9,620 nt of DNA from Ardenticatenales bacterium (GTDB taxonomy: Bacteria > Chloroflexota > Anaerolineae > Ardenticatenales > Ardenticatenaceae): assembly GCA_013812995.1 (NCBI GenBank), contig JACCSL010000136.1, forward strand, positions 1-9,620, read 5' to 3'. The translations under genes were made by a program, and so were the position numbers. The notes beneath the pieces were generated by a model. It was not told the origin of the DNA. It searched no databases and saw nothing but the letters and a program-made list of their open reading frames with translations. Positions 5,797 to 9,620 of this stretch are shown here, in pieces (position 1 is the stretch's first letter; each line of letters starts with the position of its first letter).

Positions 5797-6741
5797 ATGA
5801 GCGACCTGTCATCGATGCTGGAAAAACCGATCCTCGTCTTTGGTGGTGCGGCGCTGGACGCAAAGGCGCGCGCTATCGAACCCCTGGTTCACGGAAGCAG
5901 TGTTCCCGGCCAGATTCGTGTCAGTGTCGGTGGTGTCGCCCGCAATATTGCGGAGTGTCTGGCGCGGCTGGAGGTGCCGACGATTCTCTTCACGGCGGTG
6001 GGGGATGATTCTCTCGGAGAGTACATTCTGGAGCGGACCGCGCACTCCGGCGTGGATATCTCCCCGTCGCTCCGCGTGCCCGCCGCGCGTACCAGTGCCT
6101 ACCTTGCCATGTTCGAGCCGGAGGGACCGATTGCCTGGGCGATGGATGACATGGGTATTCTCGCCCATCTCACCCCTGAGGTCGTCTCGCTCCAGCGCCA
6201 CCTGATCGAGGGCGCGCGCGCCGTGGTGCTGGACAACAATTTGCCCCTGGAGACGATGGAGCGGATTATCCAGATCGCCCGCGAGGCCAAGGTGCCCATC
6301 TGCGCCGACCCGACCTCCCGCTACCTGGCCTCCCGCTTCGTACCCTTCCTGCCCTACTTCAATTTCATCGCGCCCAACCAGCAGGAAGCCGGGGTTCTCT
6401 GCGATTGCGAGATTCAGAGCGAGGACGACGCGCTCAAGGCAGCGCAGCAGCTCGTGCGCCGGGGCGTGCGCATGGCGCTCATCACGATGGGCGACATGGG
6501 CGTGATCTATGCCACGACCAACGAGAGCGGCCATATCCGCGCCCCCGCCGTGGACATCCTCGACCCCACGGGGGCCAGCGATGCCATGACCGCCACGGTG
6601 GTCTATGCTCTCATCCATGAGTTTCCGGTGGATGAGGCCGTGCGCCTGGCCGTGACCGCTGCGATGCTGACCCTGACCAGCCAGGACACGGTTCGCAATG
6701 ATCTCTCGCTGGAATTGCTCTATGATTCGCTGGTCGTTTAG
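5797..6741 (+). CDS. psuK: PfkB-family carbohydrate kinase, probable pseudouridine kinase
   Basis: This 314-residue ribokinase-fold enzyme would phosphorylate the 5'-hydroxyl of pseudouridine using ATP. It has the N-terminal PILVFGGAALDAKARA (11-26), GGVARNIAECLARLEV (45-60) and AVGDDSLGEYIL (67-78) typical of PsuK, Asn194 in APNQQEAGVL, and the C-terminal motif DPTGASDAMTA (256-266) with catalytic Asp262. The usual motif is TGAGD, so position 261 carries Ser in place of the anion-hole Gly. The start at 5797 was chosen for the strong GGGGGAGGA (5784-5792) before it; the open frame continues upstream inside the permease gene but lacks such a site. The stop overlaps the ribosome binding site of psuG. 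The immediate psuG neighbour makes pseudouridine the best substrate; without it, ribokinase or another nucleoside kinase would be possible. Confidence 0.87.
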   Translation: MSDLSSMLEKPILVFGGAALDAKARAIEPLVHGSSVPGQIRVSVGGVARNIAECLARLEVPTILFTAVGDDSLGEYILERTAHSGVDISPSLRVPAARTSAYLAMFEPEGPIAWAMDDMGILAHLTPEVVSLQRHLIEGARAVVLDNNLPLETMERIIQIAREAKVPICADPTSRYLASRFVPFLPYFNFIAPNQQEAGVLCDCEIQSEDDALKAAQQLVRRGVRMALITMGDMGVIYATTNESGHIRAPAVDILDPTGASDAMTATVVYALIHEFPVDEAVRLAVTAAMLTLTSQDTVRNDLSLELLYDSLVV

Positions 6742-6751
6742 GAGATAATAA

Positions 6752-7675
6752 ATGCAACCCTCGTCTCTCTCCTCGTTTCTTCAGCTCTCGCCGGAGGTCC
6801 AGCAGGCGCGCAATGAGCGGCAGCCTATCGTCGCCCTGGAAAGCACCGTCATCTCGCATGGCCTGCCCTACCCGCAAAACCTGGAATTGGCCCGCGAGCT
6901 AGAGTCGATTGTCCGGGAAAATGGGGCGGTGCCCGCCACCGTCGCGCTGGCCGATGGACGCGTACGCATCGGGCTGGATGACGCGCTCCTGGAGCGGTTG
7001 GCGACGGAGTCCGGTATCATCAAGGTGAGCCTGCGGGACATGGGGTTGCTGCTGGCGGAGGAAACGGTGCTGGGGGCCACCACGGTTGCCGGAACGATGT
7101 GGGCCGCCCACGCGGCGGGCATTCAGGTGTTTGCCACGGGTGGAATTGGCGGCGTTCATCCTGGCGAGGGCGATGACATCAGCGCCGACTTGCCCGCGCT
7201 CGCCACGATTCCACTCTGTGTGGTGAGCAGTGGGGCCAAAGCGATTCTCGACCTGCCCCGCACGCGCGAGTGGTTGGAAACCTGGGGGGTTCCGATTCTG
7301 GGGCTGCGGACGAAGCAGCTACCTGCCTTCTACTCCGCCGACAGTGGCCTGCTGGTGGACCGGGCGGTGCAGGATGAGGGGGAGGCGGCGCGCTATGTGG
7401 CCGCGCATCTGGCGCTGGGGCGCAGTGGCATCCTCCTGACCGCGCCGGTGCCGGAGAAGGATGCCCTCCCGAAAGAAACAGTGCTGGGTTGGATCACAGC
7501 AGCCCAGCGCGCCGCCGAGGCAGAGGGGGTTCAGGGCTACGCGCTGACGCCCTTCCTGCTGAGCTTTCTAGCCGAGCGAAGCGAGGGGCAGACACTGCGC
7601 GCCAACCTCGCCCTGCTGCGCAACAACGCGGCGGTGGCCGCGCGTCTCAGCTATTCGTTGAGCAACCGTCGGTAG
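6752..7675 (+). CDS. psuG: Pseudouridine-5'-phosphate glycosidase
   Basis: This 307-residue cytosolic enzyme reversibly cleaves pseudouridine 5'-phosphate to uracil and ribose 5-phosphate through a lysine-ribose adduct. The family's conserved residues are present: Glu30 in VALESTVISHGLPYP (27-41), Lys91 in GIIKVSLRD (88-96), the likely Schiff-base lysine, His136 in ATGGIGGVHPG (128-138), Asp146 in DISADL (142-147) as probable metal ligand, and Lys163 in SSGAKAILDLPRT (159-171). These match the positions of E. coli PsuG active-site residues from memory. The length is normal. AGGAG at 6740-6744 overlaps the psuK stop and is 7 bases from the ATG, so the two are translationally coupled. The 3' end overlaps the convergent acetyltransferase gene by 25 bases. 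Confidence 0.95.
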   Translation: MQPSSLSSFLQLSPEVQQARNERQPIVALESTVISHGLPYPQNLELARELESIVRENGAVPATVALADGRVRIGLDDALLERLATESGIIKVSLRDMGLLLAEETVLGATTVAGTMWAAHAAGIQVFATGGIGGVHPGEGDDISADLPALATIPLCVVSSGAKAILDLPRTREWLETWGVPILGLRTKQLPAFYSADSGLLVDRAVQDEGEAARYVAAHLALGRSGILLTAPVPEKDALPKETVLGWITAAQRAAEAEGVQGYALTPFLLSFLAERSEGQTLRANLALLRNNAAVAARLSYSLSNRR

Positions 7676-8643
7676 GTGCAGCTTCCCTGCATGACGCGGA
7701 AGCCCAGCGATTCGTAGAGGGTGGTCGCGTTTTCGGTTTCGGTAGAATCGACCCCAACCTTGACCGCTGTCATGCCCGCCTCGCGGAAGGTCTGGACCGC
7801 GCTTAGCAGTAGCACGGTGCCAAAGCCCTGGTTGCGCCATTCCGGCAGGACGGTCAAATCGATGACCCACCCATCCAGCCGCCCGCTCTCCTCGTTGGCC
7901 TCGTAGTCGATCTCGTTGAGGGCAAAGCCTGCGATCTTGTTGCTGGCGACATCGACGGCAAGATGCCACAGGGCGGGGTCCATGCGCTCGGAGTGGTAAA
8001 GATTCTTCCATTCCGCCCAGGTGAGCGGCGTGAAGGTTTCCTCGCTTTTGAATCCCTCGTTCAGCGCCAGCCAGAGGTCCTGGTCTCGCTCGGGCGACCA
8101 GGGCTCGATGCGGATCCCCTCCACCGCCGAGGGAAGCGGCAGGGTCTCCAGGGCATCGCAGATCATGGTGCAGCCAATGTGAACGTGCTCGAAGCCGCGC
8201 GCGCGAATCCAATCATGCTTCCAGGCATCGTTCGCTGCGGCCCACGCGCGCAGGTAGTATTTCTTACCAGGCTCGTCATGGGGGCGACTGCGCGCACGCT
8301 CCAGCGCCAGGGAAAACAGGTGCTCCAACAGGTCGGTGTGGCCCTCCCGGTGGTCCGGATGCAGGGTGAAGCCGATGTGACGGGTCACGCTCTCTCCCTC
8401 GCTCGTCGGCCCCTCGAACCACACCTCGGCCACGGCGATGTAGTCACCGTTCTCGTTGACCGCCGCCCAGGTATCATGGGCCAGGTCCAGCCGCGCGTCC
8501 CCCCACTCGTCCCGGATCATGTCAACCGTGACCAGTGTTTCCCAAACCCCATCCCGCCCAGCGTTCACGAGGTCGACCATCTTCTGCTCTTCCCCAGGCT
8601 GGTAGCGCCGAATCGTGTAATCTTCTAAAATTATCTGAGCCAT
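7651..8643 (-). CDS. Tandem GNAT-family N-acetyltransferase
   Basis: This 330-residue protein is made of two GNAT-like halves. The C-terminal half (about 176-330) has a good acetyl-CoA motif, DLTVLPEWRNQGFGTVLLL (262-280), matching R/Q-x-x-G-x-G, followed by GVDSTETENATTLYESLGF (297-315), the usual end of the fold. The N-terminal half (about 9-165) keeps the layout (IGFTLHPDHREGHTDLLEHL at 90-109, RGFEHVH at 149-155), but its acetyl-CoA loop is degenerate. That pattern resembles two-domain acetyltransferases such as mycothiol synthase, where one half is catalytic. The start at 8643 is preceded by AGGAAAAGAG on the coding strand; a longer frame begins at 8745 but would run into the divergent gene. 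The substrate is unknown, and no link to the operon is evident beyond position. Confidence 0.85.
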   Translation of the reverse strand: MAQIILEDYTIRRYQPGEEQKMVDLVNAGRDGVWETLVTVDMIRDEWGDARLDLAHDTWAAVNENGDYIAVAEVWFEGPTSEGESVTRHIGFTLHPDHREGHTDLLEHLFSLALERARSRPHDEPGKKYYLRAWAAANDAWKHDWIRARGFEHVHIGCTMICDALETLPLPSAVEGIRIEPWSPERDQDLWLALNEGFKSEETFTPLTWAEWKNLYHSERMDPALWHLAVDVASNKIAGFALNEIDYEANEESGRLDGWVIDLTVLPEWRNQGFGTVLLLSAVQTFREAGMTAVKVGVDSTETENATTLYESLGFRVMQGSCTYRRLLNE

Positions 8644-8663
8644 GACTCTTTTCCTGCGTGTGA

Positions 8664-8682
8664 TAGGCAACCGCCTACGGTT
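8664..8682. promoter_or_regulatory. Overlapping inverted repeats in divergent intergenic region
   Basis: The 86-base gap between the two divergent starts contains TAGGC-aacc-GCCTA (8664-8677) and AACCG-ccta-CGGTT (8669-8682), perfect 5-base-arm repeats in which each uses the other's loop. They could be a regulator's operator or chance. An AT-rich stretch TATATCAAT at 8702-8710 is the only promoter-like sequence near the plus-strand gene; I cannot assign clear -35/-10 boxes. Confidence 0.35.
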
Positions 8683-8729
8683 CTCTGTCTCCGAGGGTGA
8701 GTATATCAATTTCTTGTGAGGCACCAAGA

Positions 8730-9620
8730 ATGCCCCAGACACCAAGACCCGTCTCGCTCATCCTGACATTGCTCAATGAACGAGAGAGCGTTCCCCATCT
8801 GTTGGACTCGCTGCGCCTGCAAAGTCGTCCGCCCGATGAGATTGTCATTGTGGATGGCGGCTCCACGGATGGCACGCTGGAGGTGCTGCGCCAGTACGCG
8901 GAGCGGCTGCCCCTGCGCGTGCTGGTCGAGCCCGGCGCGAATATCTCGCGGGGGCGTAACCTGGCTATTGAGCAGGCCGCGCATGACCTCATCGCCGTCA
9001 CCGATGCGGGTGTGCGGCTGGAGCCCACCTGGCTGGAGCAGCTCGTCGCCCCCTTTGAAAGCGCAACGCCCCCCGATATCGTGAGCGGCTTTTTCCTCCC
9101 GGATGCGCAGAGTCTCTTCGAGCACGCGCTGGCGATGACCACGCTCCCCGCGCGCGCAGAGATGGGCGCGGGCCGTTTCCTGGCTTCCTCGCGCTCCGTG
9201 GCTTTCACCCGCACCAGTTGGGCGCGCGTGGGCGGCTACCCCGAGTGGATGAGCTGGAGCGAGGATGTTCTCTTTGACCTCGCGCTGCTCAACGTGGGTG
9301 CGGTCATTGTCTACCAACCGGAGGCGGTGGTCTGGTTTCGCCCGCGCGCCTCGCTGCGCGCCTTCGTGCGCCAGTACCGCAACTATGCCTACGGGGATGG
9401 GCAGGGGCTGCTCTGGCCGCGCCGCCACGCGATTCGCTACCTGACCTATCTCGTAGTGCTGCCGCTGGTACTACTCCTGCTCAGACGGTTGCCATCGGTG
9501 GGCGCGCTGCTGCTGATGCTGGGCAGCGCCATCATGTTCTGGACACCGATGAAGCGACACTGGCGCTCTGGGCGCTACCGCTGGGCAGCGCTGCCGCTCA
9601 TTCCCATCATTCGCGTGGCG
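8730..9620 (+). CDS. Family 2 glycosyltransferase, 3' end outside window
   Basis: The frame starts at ATG 8730, with GAGG (8718-8721) 8 bases upstream, and stays open for 297 codons to the window edge, so the protein is partial at its C-terminus. The GT-A fold motifs are visible: PVSLILTLLNERESVPHLLDSL region (7-28), IVDGGSTDGTLEVL (40-53) for the nucleotide-sugar, GANISRGRNLAI (69-80), TDAGVRLEPTWL (91-102) in the place of the DxD site, and SEDVLFDLAL (177-186) supplying the acidic catalytic pair. QYRNYAYGDGQG (215-226) resembles the acceptor-side QxxxYxxGDG motif of membrane-linked family 2 enzymes. Hydrophobic segments at about 237-251 and 256-271 suggest C-terminal membrane anchoring. The likely role is sugar transfer in cell-envelope polysaccharide or glycolipid synthesis; donor and acceptor cannot be told. 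Confidence 0.88.
   Translation, partial: MPQTPRPVSLILTLLNERESVPHLLDSLRLQSRPPDEIVIVDGGSTDGTLEVLRQYAERLPLRVLVEPGANISRGRNLAIEQAAHDLIAVTDAGVRLEPTWLEQLVAPFESATPPDIVSGFFLPDAQSLFEHALAMTTLPARAEMGAGRFLASSRSVAFTRTSWARVGGYPEWMSWSEDVLFDLALLNVGAVIVYQPEAVVWFRPRASLRAFVRQYRNYAYGDGQGLLWPRRHAIRYLTYLVVLPLVLLLLRRLPSVGALLLMLGSAIMFWTPMKRHWRSGRYRWAALPLIPIIRVA

Noticed and set aside
5809..6618. Minus-strand open frame opposite psuK
   Set aside because: No family features; it is antisense to a well-supported enzyme.
8706..9428. Minus-strand frames opposite the glycosyltransferase
   Set aside because: The plus-strand frame has clear family 2 motifs and stays open to the window end; the antisense frames have none.

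Overview
The window reads as a chromosomal segment of a GC-rich bacterium, most plausibly a member of the Chloroflexota. That placement is inferred from style only: a lipoprotein with a Thr/Pro/Ala linker and Met-Glu rich TPEMM repeats, the codon bias and the gene mix. No rRNA or marker gene is present to confirm it.

Positions 60-7675 look like one plus-strand operon. It encodes a PhnD-type substrate-binding lipoprotein, a PhnC-type ATPase and two PhnE-type permeases (1905-3281 and 4613-5770). These are followed by a PfkB-family kinase that looks like pseudouridine kinase (psuK) and by pseudouridine-5'-phosphate glycosidase (psuG). The simplest reading is a salvage module: a phosphonate-type ABC importer brings in a C-nucleoside (pseudouridine or a relative), PsuK phosphorylates it, and PsuG breaks the C-C glycosidic bond to give uracil and ribose 5-phosphate. 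A strong hairpin with eight Ts lies between the binding-protein gene and the ATPase gene and probably makes the binding protein the most abundant component. Both permeases carry an unusual extracytoplasmic beta-rich insert with a conserved cysteine pair.

The operon is interrupted between the two permease genes by a mobile element of about 1.3 kb (roughly 3282-4600). It carries an IsrB-type gene: a PLMP motif, a split RuvC nuclease and an arginine-rich bridge helix, with no HNH domain. IsrB is the OMEGA nickase relative of IscB and Cas9. The structured 214 bases upstream of the gene are a candidate omega-RNA. The two ends carry matching CCCAC...GTGGGTTT hairpins of IS200/IS605 style. There is no tnpA, so the element would need a transposase in trans. 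The predicted guide, read from the flank, is the 3' end of the first permease gene. The insertion sits at that gene's stop codon and leaves the ribosome binding site of the second permease intact.

Downstream, a minus-strand tandem GNAT acetyltransferase gene (7651-8643) converges on psuG with a 25-base overlap. It diverges from a family 2 glycosyltransferase gene (8730 onward) that runs off the window end. The 86-base divergent intergenic region holds two overlapping small inverted repeats. Positions 1-59 hold no gene that I can support, and no other gene-free stretch exceeds 300 bases.
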